Positions 1 through 6,718 of a stretch of DNA of 8,150 bases are shown in pieces. Position 1 is the first letter of the stretch. Each line of letters begins with the position of its first letter. The DNA is taken from the NCBI GenBank assembly GCA_001603415.1, contig LUYY01000215.1, positions 1 to 8,150 on the forward strand, in the 5' to 3' direction. This stretch comes from Bacteroidales bacterium Bact_07 (lineage in GTDB: Bacteria > Bacteroidota > Bacteroidia > Bacteroidales > Tenuifilaceae). The translations under genes and the position numbers were made by a program. The notes under the pieces are model-generated. The model was not told the DNA's origin and made no database searches. It worked only from the letters and a program-made list of their open reading frames with translations.

Positions 1-57
1 AGTTTTATTGCGGAGCCAAAGTCTCCCCTTTCAGGGGAGATTTAGAGGGGTCAGGTG
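1..57. repeat. Hairpin-bearing intergenic repeat-like element at the window edge
   Basis: Positions 22-29 (TCTCCCCT) and 33-40 (AGGGGAGA) form a perfect 8-bp inverted repeat around a 3-base loop. A second G-rich tract, TTTAGAGGGGTC, follows at 41-52. This wording (CTCCCC hairpin followed by GATTTAGAGGGG) resembles intergenic repeats that I recall from many Bacteroidota genomes; that is memory, not a search. The word GCGGAGC plus AAA occurs at 10-16 and again at 98-104. The element lies downstream of the carboxypeptidase gene and could also help end its transcription, but no clean T-tract follows the stem. The left boundary is unknown because the window starts here. Confidence 0.45.
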
Positions 58-68
58 CGTTGTTTGTA

Positions 69-140
69 AAAGAACCTTAAACCTTGAACTCCCCATAGCG
101 GAGCAAACCCTTAAATCCGGTTGCGCTGGGCAGGTTCTTT
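69..140 (-). terminator. Weak candidate 3' structure downstream of the M14 gene
   Basis: AAAGAACC at 69-76 and GGTTCTTT at 133-140 are a perfect 8-bp inverted repeat with a 56-base loop. Read on the minus strand it lies about 50 bases past the carboxypeptidase stop codon, and the distal arm ends in TTTT. The long loop makes this a poor intrinsic terminator; it may be only a folding element or coincidence. Apart from this and the hairpin at 22-40, I see no gene in 1-191. Confidence 0.2.
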
Positions 141-191
141 AAACTTGAGCTATCTTTAGGTATATTGTTGATTCCTAACGATTCGTAGGGG

Positions 192-1796
192 TTAGTTTTT
201 CGGCAAATCGTTTTCATTTACTATCCTGTAAACCGGAACGGGGTTATAGTAATTCCCCCACTGCGGCACAAGGTAGCGATCCCAGAAATTCCAGAAAACC
301 AACCCGTCGTCCGATTGTGGTTCAAGCAGGTAGGCGGCCAATAGCCCCAGAGACTGTGAGGTTTTTACTATTACATAATCGGTGCCAAATAACTTATTTA
401 CCCTATCGTATTTACCAAATATTATGCTGTTGTAGTGCCCCTGGTTAATGCGAGGGGTAGGTTTGAGCGAATCGATTGTAAACTGTTCAACATTTAGGGT
501 AATAGTATCGGATAGAGGCTGGAATTGTATCCCGTGATTTTTAAGGAGATTGGTAACCACTTTGTCGTTTTTAACAATGTAGGCAAATGGGAGTGGAATG
601 GTTGAGGTGGGGTAGTAGTCGGCTATGTAGGGTACCGTTACAGTTCGCTTGCGGTCGGTTTTGCGGAAACGTTCGCGTCCCTGCTCGTCGGTAAAGGCTT
701 CGGCCTCGTAGGTGAGGATGGTTACCCATTGGGGCGTAGGCCTACCCTCGTAGGTTATAGCAAATTCGGGATTGGGTTTGGTTTTGGGCATCTGCATAGC
801 CTCCCTATCGGTTTTAGCGAGCAAATCCTTTATCTCCTTGCCGTTTTCCATGGCGTAATCGCAAACCGCGGCTATCAGGTTGTAGCACCCGTAAACCCGT
901 TCATCAAAGGGGGCGTACACGTAGTTCTCATTTAGGATGCTTAATCTATTCCTAAGTCCTACATAATTAGTAAAATAGCGTGGTTCCGATGCATACGATA
1001 TCCAGCCCTTTTCGTAATCCTTCTGGTCAATGAATTCGCCGTAGAAGCAGTTTAGCGTTTTATACTTAACCGATAGCTGAGAGGATACCCAGGGCATCAT
1101 CTTATCGCGCATGTAGTTTATGAGCTCCCGGCTACCGTTGGGGTTCATCATCCAGGTAAAGGTAACCGGCTCCTGATGGTACGATCCGTTGGTGGTGTGG
1201 CAATCCATAACAATGGCAGGATCCCAGCGGTTTAGCACATTGGTAACCACACCAAGCATTTCGGAACTTTCCAGCTTCATGGCATCCCTGTTTAGGTCGA
1301 GCATTTGTCCGTTATGTCTAACGCCAACACCATTTACCGGGCCATTCTGTTGGGGACGATTTTTGGTGCTCATGCGTTCATTGCCGTCGGCATTGAGGAT
1401 TGGGCAAACCAGCAGAACAATATTTTTAAGTAATGGATTGGCGGGATTTTTTAACAGGTCGCGCACAAACATAAGCGATGCCTCTTTCCCTTCAACCTCG
1501 CCGGCATGGATGTTGGCTTGTATGTAAACCACAATCCTATTGCCCACCTCGCGGGGGCTTTTGGGCATGGGATTAGCCACAATGAGCAGGGGAATATCGC
1601 GCCCCTCGGTGCTGGTGGCAATGGTCTCAACCCTGATGTATCTCGATGCCTTTTCCAGCATCTTTATAAAGTTCATAACATCGTTGTAGGTTGATGTGGA
1701 TTGGAAATTGCTCCCTTCAGCTACTGTAACCGGAAAGTACTGGGAAAATCCTATTAAAGGATATATGGCAAATATAAATGTAACAATCCGCTTCAT
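192..1796 (-). CDS. Exported M14-family zinc carboxypeptidase
   Basis: A 534-residue protein predicted to remove C-terminal residues from peptides outside the cytoplasm. Residues 1-18 (MKRIVTFIFAIYPLIGFS) are a Sec signal peptide. The M14 catalytic domain covers about residues 30-320. It shows the zinc motif HAGEVEGKE (ligands H97 and E100), the substrate-binding pair N169-R170 in LDLNRD, the third ligand H200 in MDCHTTNG, and a likely catalytic Glu at E290 in ILNENYVYAP. The order matches carboxypeptidase A (H69, E72, N144/R145, H196, E270). Residues 320-534 are an accessory, beta-rich C-terminal region that I cannot name. The reading frame stays open to a TTG at 1865, but the ATG at 1796 places the signal peptide at the N-terminus, and the TTG lies inside a candidate promoter. 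The gene is divergent from the S9 peptidase. All catalytic residues are present. Substrate specificity cannot be read from the sequence. Confidence 0.9.
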   Translation of the reverse strand: MKRIVTFIFAIYPLIGFSQYFPVTVAEGSNFQSTSTYNDVMNFIKMLEKASRYIRVETIATSTEGRDIPLLIVANPMPKSPREVGNRIVVYIQANIHAGEVEGKEASLMFVRDLLKNPANPLLKNIVLLVCPILNADGNERMSTKNRPQQNGPVNGVGVRHNGQMLDLNRDAMKLESSEMLGVVTNVLNRWDPAIVMDCHTTNGSYHQEPVTFTWMMNPNGSRELINYMRDKMMPWVSSQLSVKYKTLNCFYGEFIDQKDYEKGWISYASEPRYFTNYVGLRNRLSILNENYVYAPFDERVYGCYNLIAAVCDYAMENGKEIKDLLAKTDREAMQMPKTKPNPEFAITYEGRPTPQWVTILTYEAEAFTDEQGRERFRKTDRKRTVTVPYIADYYPTSTIPLPFAYIVKNDKVVTNLLKNHGIQFQPLSDTITLNVEQFTIDSLKPTPRINQGHYNSIIFGKYDRVNKLFGTDYVIVKTSQSLGLLAAYLLEPQSDDGLVFWNFWDRYLVPQWGNYYNPVPVYRIVNENDLPKN

Positions 1797-1831
1797 GATT
1801 TTTATTGGTATGATTTTGTATATTGTAAAAG

Positions 1832-1843
1832 GTTTAATTAAAC
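1832..1843. promoter_or_regulatory. 12-bp perfect palindrome in the divergent spacer
   Basis: GTTTAATTAAAC is a perfect 12-bp palindrome near the middle of the 104-bp spacer between the divergent M14 and S9 genes. It lies in the predicted leader of the M14 gene and about 60 bp before the S9 start. It could be an operator for a dimeric regulator of both peptidases. AT-rich palindromes of this size also occur by chance in such spacers, so the role is inferred. Confidence 0.3.
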
Positions 1844-1862
1844 GCTGGGTAACTATTGGAAT

Positions 1863-1890
1863 CAAAGGTATAAAACTTAATCAACTCAAA
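1863..1890 (-). promoter_or_regulatory. Candidate Bacteroidota-type promoter for the M14 gene
   Basis: On the minus strand, TACCTTTG (complement of 1863-1870) is an exact match to the Bacteroidota -7 element TAnnTTTG. A TTTG box (complement of 1887-1890) lies 16 bp upstream, slightly closer than the usual spacing of about 19. The implied transcript start leaves a leader of roughly 60 nt before the ATG at 1796. Found by eye; no transcript data. Confidence 0.45.
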
Positions 1891-1900
1891 TCTTAAAATC

Positions 1901-4402
1901 ATGAAAAAACATTTTTTGTTGCTATTCGCATTGGCAATGAGCGTATCGTTTGCCATTGGTCAGTTAACGCCTGTTACTAAAGCAAATTATGAGTTACCGG
2001 CACGGTTTTCGCCGAAAAAGATTGATAAAATGGTTTTTAGCACCAGTGTCGATGCGCATTGGCTAAAAAACAGTACCCGGTTCTGGTACAGCTACGAAAC
2101 CCCTAATGGTAAAAACTACTTCATAGTTGACCCTGCAAAGAAAGCAAAATCGTTACTTTTCGATAATGTTGATATGGCTGCTCAGCTATCGAGGCTTACC
2201 AAGGAACCATTCGATGCGCAGCATCTACCCATACAAAAGATTAAGTTCATCAAGAACGAAACAGCCCTTCAGTTCGAGGTTAAGAGTACTTTGGTTGATG
2301 AGGATAAGGCTGATGATGAGGAAAACGACATGAAGCAGAAGAAGGACGATAAATCGAAGGCTAAACCCGATAAGAAAACTTACTACTTTGAGTACAACCT
2401 GAACACCCGGAAGTTAACCCTGCTCGACGACTACAAGAAACCAAAGGAAAACCCTGAATGGGCAAGCATTTCGCCTAACGGCGAGTATGTGGTTTACAGT
2501 AAGAACCATAATCTTTACTGGATGGACAAGGAGAACTACGAAAAGGCCAAGAAAAACGAGAAGGACTCAACCATTGTGGAGCATCAGCTCACAACCGATG
2601 GCGAGAAGTATTACAGCTACGGCTACTCAACCAAGGAAGAGGATAATGTTGATGAGGTTAAGAATAAGAACAATCGAAAACCAGCATATATATCATGGTC
2701 GCACGATTCGCGTTACTTTGCCATGGTACGCACCGACCAGCGACAGGTGAAAGATTTGTGGGTTATTAAAACCCTTAGCAGTCCAAGACCAACGCTGGAA
2801 ACCTACAAGTATCACATGCCGGGTGAGAAGGAGGCGCCTCAGGATGAAATTTTGATTTTTGATATGAACCATAAGGACACCGTAATCAAACCCGATATTA
2901 AAGCTTTTAAGGATCAGGACGTTTCACTTTTGAATTATCGGCAGTTGGCAAGCGAGCGCGACGACGACTATGTTCCAACCCGATGGCTTTCCAAATATTC
3001 CGATCGACTATACTTCCAGCGAACCTCGCGCGACCTTAAACGAATTGATGTTTGCTATGTTGATATTAAAACGGCCGAAGTTAAAACGGTTATAGAGGAG
3101 CGTTTAAATACCTATATCGACTTTAATGGCATTACATTGATTAATGATGAAAAGCAGATAATTCATTGGTCGGAACGCGATGGTTGGGGTCATTTCTACC
3201 TGTACGATAACCAGGGAAATCTAATCCGTCAAATTACCAGCGGGCCTTACCACTGCGAACGTTTGGTTGGCTACAACGAGGCTACCAAAACCCTTTACTT
3301 CCTTGCAAATGGCCGTGAACCCAATGAGGATCCATACTACCTTCATTTTTACCGGATAAGCATCGATGGTACCGGGCTTAAGCTTTTGAACAAAGGCAAC
3401 TTTGACCATGCCATCAGTATGGACGATAACCAACAGTATTTTGTTGATAATTACTCACGGGTTAATACAGCGCCCGAATCAAAGCTGATTGACAATCAGG
3501 GCAACGATTTGCTATTCCTTGAAAAGACCGATTTAAGCCTTCTTTTTCAAGCCGGCTATAAGTTTCCCGAACCTTTTATCGTAAAAGCTGCCGATGGCAT
3601 TACCGATTTGTACGGTGTAATGTATAAACCTTTCGATTTTGATTCCACCAAGCAGTACCCAATCATACTTTACGTTTACCCAGGCCCTCAGACCGAGGCT
3701 GTAAACAAATCGTTTTCAGCCCGAATGGATCGCACCGATAGACTGGCTCAGTTCGGTTTTATTGTAATTACGGTTGGTAATCGTGGTGGACATCCCGCTC
3801 GTTCAAAATGGTACCATAACTATGGGTATGGCAACCTGCGCAATTATGGCTTAGCCGATAAAAAGGCTGCAACCGAGCAGTTGGCCTATCGCCATAAGTA
3901 TATCGATATAAACCGTGTGGGCATTCATGGTCACTCTGGTGGCGGGTTTATGACTGCTGCGGCTATGCTTACCTATCCCGATTTCTTTAAGGTTGGTGTG
4001 GCTAATGCCGGCAATCACGAGAATAATATCTATAACCGTTGGTGGAGCGAGAAACATCATGGTGTAAAGGAAATTGCCGATACTGCCGGCAATGTAACCT
4101 TTGAGTATAATATCGATAAGAACTCCGAAATAGCCAAGAACCTAAAAGGACATTTGCTGTTAACTACTGGTGAAATTGATAACAACGTTCACCCGGGCAA
4201 TACCCTTAGGCTTGCCAATGCTCTGATCAAGGCCAATAAGCGTTTCGATTTCTTTATGTATCCCGGTCAGCGTCATGGCTATGGCGATATGTTTGAGTAC
4301 CATTTCTGGCTAACCGGCGATTACTTCTGTAAGTACCTGTTAGGCGATTACGATACAAGTGTTGATATAATACCCATGAACAACGAGATTGAACGAAAAT
4401 AA
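1901..4402 (+). CDS. Exported S9-family serine peptidase (DPP IV/prolyl oligopeptidase type)
   Basis: An 833-residue protein predicted to hydrolyse short peptides in the periplasm or outside the cell. Residues 1-20 are a signal peptide ending before Q21. Residues ~40-540 form a DPP IV-type N-terminal propeller, including the S9 signature WSERDGWGHFYLYD at 423-436. Residues ~560-815 are the alpha/beta-hydrolase domain. The catalytic triad reads S679 in GIHGHSGGG, D760 in GEIDNNVHPGN and H792 in YPGQRHGYG. The nucleophile motif is GHSGGG, not the GWSYGG of classical DPP IV. I do not find the DW.YEEE motif that binds the substrate amino terminus in DPP IV, so strict dipeptidyl-peptidase activity should not be assumed. 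Residues 133-159 are a highly charged stretch (acidic, then lysine-rich) within the propeller. The ATG at 1901 follows an A-rich leader without a Shine-Dalgarno, normal for this phylum. No T9SS C-terminal sorting domain is visible. A terminator follows the stop codon directly. Confidence 0.93.
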   Translation: MKKHFLLLFALAMSVSFAIGQLTPVTKANYELPARFSPKKIDKMVFSTSVDAHWLKNSTRFWYSYETPNGKNYFIVDPAKKAKSLLFDNVDMAAQLSRLTKEPFDAQHLPIQKIKFIKNETALQFEVKSTLVDEDKADDEENDMKQKKDDKSKAKPDKKTYYFEYNLNTRKLTLLDDYKKPKENPEWASISPNGEYVVYSKNHNLYWMDKENYEKAKKNEKDSTIVEHQLTTDGEKYYSYGYSTKEEDNVDEVKNKNNRKPAYISWSHDSRYFAMVRTDQRQVKDLWVIKTLSSPRPTLETYKYHMPGEKEAPQDEILIFDMNHKDTVIKPDIKAFKDQDVSLLNYRQLASERDDDYVPTRWLSKYSDRLYFQRTSRDLKRIDVCYVDIKTAEVKTVIEERLNTYIDFNGITLINDEKQIIHWSERDGWGHFYLYDNQGNLIRQITSGPYHCERLVGYNEATKTLYFLANGREPNEDPYYLHFYRISIDGTGLKLLNKGNFDHAISMDDNQQYFVDNYSRVNTAPESKLIDNQGNDLLFLEKTDLSLLFQAGYKFPEPFIVKAADGITDLYGVMYKPFDFDSTKQYPIILYVYPGPQTEAVNKSFSARMDRTDRLAQFGFIVITVGNRGGHPARSKWYHNYGYGNLRNYGLADKKAATEQLAYRHKYIDINRVGIHGHSGGGFMTAAAMLTYPDFFKVGVANAGNHENNIYNRWWSEKHHGVKEIADTAGNVTFEYNIDKNSEIAKNLKGHLLLTTGEIDNNVHPGNTLRLANALIKANKRFDFFMYPGQRHGYGDMFEYHFWLTGDYFCKYLLGDYDTSVDIIPMNNEIERK

Positions 4403-4404
4403 AG

Positions 4405-4428
4405 AAAAGGGGCGTAAGCCCCTTTTTT
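4405..4428 (+). terminator. Intrinsic terminator after the S9 peptidase gene
   Basis: AAAAGGGGC (4405-4413) pairs perfectly with GCCCCTTTT (4418-4426) around a GTAA loop, and six T residues run from 4423 to 4428. It begins two bases after the S9 stop codon at 4402. Read on the minus strand, the same stem is followed by TTTTCTTTATTTTC, so it may also stop transcription of the convergent carboxyltransferase gene, whose stop codon is 32 bp away. Confidence 0.9.
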
Positions 4429-4459
4429 CAACCTAACTTTTAACCTAAACCTATTGAAG

Positions 4460-6157
4460 TTAACAGAAATATTGCTGTAACCCGTCCAAAAGCCTTTTCC
4501 AGCGTTGTTCCTCGGTCATTGAGTAATATTTTTGTTTTTCTTCCTGCAATTTCCGTTGTGCCTCTTCTTGCTTCATACGTTTAATTGATTCGTAATGGTT
4601 TACCACTTTATCGCGAAGGTATTTTTCTGCTACGGTTGGGAATAGCTCAAGTAGCAGTTCCTCCTTCTCGTTCATGGCCAATTTCACATTCTCACCATAT
4701 TCAGGGAATGCTGGGTTTGGCTGTTTTTTGTAGTTCGATGTGTCGTAAGGGGTTTCCTGGGCTACTCCGGCAATCTTTAAGCGGAATTGCGGGTCGATTG
4801 GCAGTGGGGTTTTACCATAAATCCCTTTTACCAGGTTTACAAACTGTATGGATTTGTTGGTGTAAAAAGGTAGTCCCTTGCTTTCGTCAATGGCGCAATT
4901 TACAGCTTGAGCGCCCACTATTTGGCTGGTAGGAGTAACCAGCGGAGGGCAACCGGCATCGAGACGAACGGTTGGGATAATTTCAAGAACCCTTGGGAGC
5001 AGATTTTCCAGCTTTAGCTGTTTGAGCTGGGCAAGCATATTGGTGTACATACCTCCGGGTATCTCAGCATTCTTTACATTCTCGTCGGGCTCAGGGAAGT
5101 TAAAGTAACGTTCAATGGCCTGGCAGGCATCGAGCAGGGCATCAAATTTGCCCGACTGGGCAAATAGGATGGCTTGCTCAAATAGATTATCGATGCGAAC
5201 TGGAAGTGTGTAGTTGGTTATTTCGAAATCGATGGGTAACTCGTAGGTGTCAAGCTCCTTGAGTTCAGCGCGTATAACTTTTAGCTCTTGGTTAATGGCT
5301 GCAACTGCTTGTAGGTTAACACCGGTATCAATTCCCATTTTATCGCAGAAAATCTGAATAATCTCAAAGGCAGGAGCAGCAGGGCCACCGGCAAAGTTCC
5401 AAATGGCAGTATCAACAATATCAACTCCGTTAACAATAGCTGTTAGTGTTGATGCAAGGCCATAACCCGGTGTACAGTGGGTATGGAAATCGATGGGTAC
5501 TTTAATCTCGCGTTTTAGTGCCGAAATAATTGCTGCCGATTGCTCGGGCGTAACCAAGCCAGCCATGTCTTTAAGCGTAATCATATCGGCGCCCATGGCC
5601 TCAAGCTCTTTGGCCTTGGCTATGTAGTACTTTTCGGTAAAGATTTTTCGGGGCAAGGTTTTGCCACTGAGCATGGCTTTTATTCTATCCTTACGGGAGA
5701 ATTTTGGGTCAACGGTAAAACAAACGGTACAGTCGGCCAAGCCACCATTTTCCTTAACGTACTTTAAAGTACTGCGGATATTGTCGGTGTCGTTAAGGGC
5801 ATCAAATATGCGCATAATGGAAATGCCCGATTTAACGGCATTACGGTTAAAGCCTTCAATAACCTCTTCGGGGTAAGGGTTATATCCAAACAGGTTACGA
5901 CCCCTTGATAGGGCCGTTAACTTTGATGCATCGCCAATGGCAGCTTTTATGCTCTCAAGCCTGTGCCAGGGATCTTCGTTCAGATAGCGCATTACGGAAT
6001 CGGGAACAGCACCCCCCCATACCTCCATGGCATAAAAACCAGCTTCGCGGTAATAGGGCAATACTCTTTCAACCTGTTGCTGTGTCATTCGGGTGGCGAA
6101 CAGCGATTGCTGGCCATCCCTTAGGGTTACATCCCTGATAAGAAGTTTCCTCTTCAC
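4460..6157 (-). CDS. Biotin-dependent carboxyltransferase subunit, OadA/PycB type, without a biotin-carrier domain
   Basis: A 565-residue cytoplasmic enzyme of the family holding oxaloacetate decarboxylase alpha and pyruvate carboxylase subunit B. These move CO2 between carboxybiotin and pyruvate/oxaloacetate. The HMGL-like TIM barrel (~5-275) has RDVTLRDGQQS with metal ligand D14 and Q17, D53 in WGGAVPDSVM, R85 and Y92 in the LSRGRNLFGY segment, the carboxylated-lysine candidate K196 in TLKDMAG, and metal-binding H225/H227 in DFHTHCTPGYG. The PYC/OADA domain follows, with IPGGMYTNML (~366-375) and PLVTPTSQIVGAQAV (~405-419). The C-terminus is a charged helical tail ending at residue 565, with no EAMKM biotin motif. 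The loop at 256-264 reads AGGPAAPAF; in pyruvate carboxylases this region carries a catalytic Thr (SGxTSQP). The start is GTG: the next Met (24) would delete the metal ligand D14. No biotin carrier, biotin carboxylase or OAD beta/gamma gene is nearby, so partners must be elsewhere. Whether it makes or decarboxylates oxaloacetate cannot be decided. Confidence 0.88.
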   Translation of the reverse strand: MKRKLLIRDVTLRDGQQSLFATRMTQQQVERVLPYYREAGFYAMEVWGGAVPDSVMRYLNEDPWHRLESIKAAIGDASKLTALSRGRNLFGYNPYPEEVIEGFNRNAVKSGISIMRIFDALNDTDNIRSTLKYVKENGGLADCTVCFTVDPKFSRKDRIKAMLSGKTLPRKIFTEKYYIAKAKELEAMGADMITLKDMAGLVTPEQSAAIISALKREIKVPIDFHTHCTPGYGLASTLTAIVNGVDIVDTAIWNFAGGPAAPAFEIIQIFCDKMGIDTGVNLQAVAAINQELKVIRAELKELDTYELPIDFEITNYTLPVRIDNLFEQAILFAQSGKFDALLDACQAIERYFNFPEPDENVKNAEIPGGMYTNMLAQLKQLKLENLLPRVLEIIPTVRLDAGCPPLVTPTSQIVGAQAVNCAIDESKGLPFYTNKSIQFVNLVKGIYGKTPLPIDPQFRLKIAGVAQETPYDTSNYKKQPNPAFPEYGENVKLAMNEKEELLLELFPTVAEKYLRDKVVNHYESIKRMKQEEAQRKLQEEKQKYYSMTEEQRWKRLLDGLQQYFC

Positions 6158-6210
6158 CGTAAATAATTTTAAGATTTATGCTTAACCTTGCTAAACGCTA
6201 ATATTTACGG
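6157..6210 (-). promoter_or_regulatory. Predicted leader stem covering the GTG start of the carboxyltransferase gene
   Basis: CCGTAAATA at 6157-6165 and TATTTACGG at 6202-6210 are a perfect 9-bp inverted repeat. In the minus-strand mRNA the 3' arm ends on the first base of the GTG start codon and covers the eight bases before it. A smaller nested hairpin (TTAAG 6169-6173, CTTAA 6181-6185) lies in the loop. The fold could limit ribosome access to the start codon. No ligand-binding class is recognised, and the transcript start is unknown. Confidence 0.3.
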
Positions 6211-6259
6211 CGAAGTAACTAATATTGTTTTGATTTATTGGTTGGTTTTTAGTAGTTTG

Positions 6260-6298
6260 AAAACATGATTTTAAAACATTGCTTAAAAACATGTTTTA
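6260..6298. repeat. Three tandem imperfect 13-bp repeats with a palindrome
   Basis: AAAACATGATTTT (6260-6272), AAAACATTGCTTA (6273-6285) and AAAACATGTTTTA (6286-6298) are contiguous 13-bp units that share AAAACAT. The third contains a perfect 12-bp palindrome, AAAACATGTTTT (6286-6297). The first and last units can also pair as an 8-bp stem (6260-6267 with 6290-6297). The array overlaps the stop codon of the lipoprotein gene and lies about 100 bp upstream of the carboxyltransferase gene. It may be a protein-binding site array or an AT-rich 3' structure. Confidence 0.45.
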
Positions 6299-6718
6299 GT
6301 ACCTTAGTCGGGCGTCGAGTTTGTCGCCGCTAATGGTGTAGCAGGGGCTTGAGCACGACGTTTTATCGTACTTTACCTTTACAGTAGTGGCGTCAATCAC
6401 AATGATCTGCCGTCCTTTGCTTGTGTAGTATGCTTTTATTGAGTAGTAATTATTGGCATCGAGCAAGAAAACTTTTTCGGTTAAGTTTGAAATGCCGCTG
6501 AATAGTAAATTTCCGGTTTCTACTGTACCGCTGTATAGTTCAAAGTAAACCTCTTGGTTCTCACTGTCAATAGTGAATTTCAGATTCACATCAATTTTAT
6601 CGGGCTTTATTTCGTAGCATTCATCGCAGTTAACTATGAATGAGTTTAAATCCTCACAGGCAAGGGGTGCCAAAATAATTAGCAAAAGGGTAAATAGTTT
6701 AAAAATCTTACTGAACAT
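6296..6718 (-). CDS. Small putative lipoprotein with paired CxxC and CxxxC motifs
   Basis: A 140-residue envelope protein with no function I can name. Residues 1-20 are hydrophobic after a short basic start and end in APLA-C21-ED, a slightly atypical lipobox (Pro at -3), so lipidation at C21 is probable but not certain. The acidic ED after the Cys resembles the surface-export signal of Bacteroidota lipoproteins. The mature part has two cysteine pairs, C31/C34 in NCDECYE and C122/C126 in SCSSPCY, bracketing a beta-rich middle; these could form disulfides or bind metal. I recall similar uncharacterised small lipoproteins in Bacteroidota but cannot verify that here. The ATG at 6718 lies inside the end of the upstream ankyrin-barrel gene (11-bp overlap), indicating translational coupling and a shared transcript. 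The stop codon lies in the AAAACAT repeat array. Confidence 0.75.
   Translation of the reverse strand: MFSKIFKLFTLLLIILAPLACEDLNSFIVNCDECYEIKPDKIDVNLKFTIDSENQEVYFELYSGTVETGNLLFSGISNLTEKVFLLDANNYYSIKAYYTSKGRQIIVIDATTVKVKYDKTSCSSPCYTISGDKLDARLRY

Noticed and set aside
1189..1527. 112-codon open frame on the plus strand opposite the M14 gene
   Set aside because: It is antisense to the conserved zinc-binding region, has no recognisable domain, and is explained by the opposite strand's coding constraint.
1811..1818. TGATTTTG as a -7 element for the S9 gene
   Set aside because: It has TG in place of the required TA and no TTG box at proper spacing, too weak to list as a promoter.
1797..1865. N-terminal extension of the M14 gene from a TTG codon at 1865
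   Set aside because: It would put 23 residues in front of a clear signal peptide, and the TTG lies in a candidate -7 promoter element. The ATG at 1796 is the better start.
1901..4402. S9 peptidase as a type IX secretion cargo
   Set aside because: The C-terminus ends in the hydrolase domain plus a short tail, with no T9SS sorting domain. The same holds for the M14 enzyme.
4585..4932. 115-codon open frame on the plus strand opposite the carboxyltransferase gene
   Set aside because: It lies wholly antisense to the conserved PYC/OADA domain and shows no protein family features.
6158..6295. Riboswitch in the leader of the carboxyltransferase gene
   Set aside because: Only simple stems are visible, and no conserved riboswitch core is recognised. 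It is kept only as a possible start-codon hairpin.
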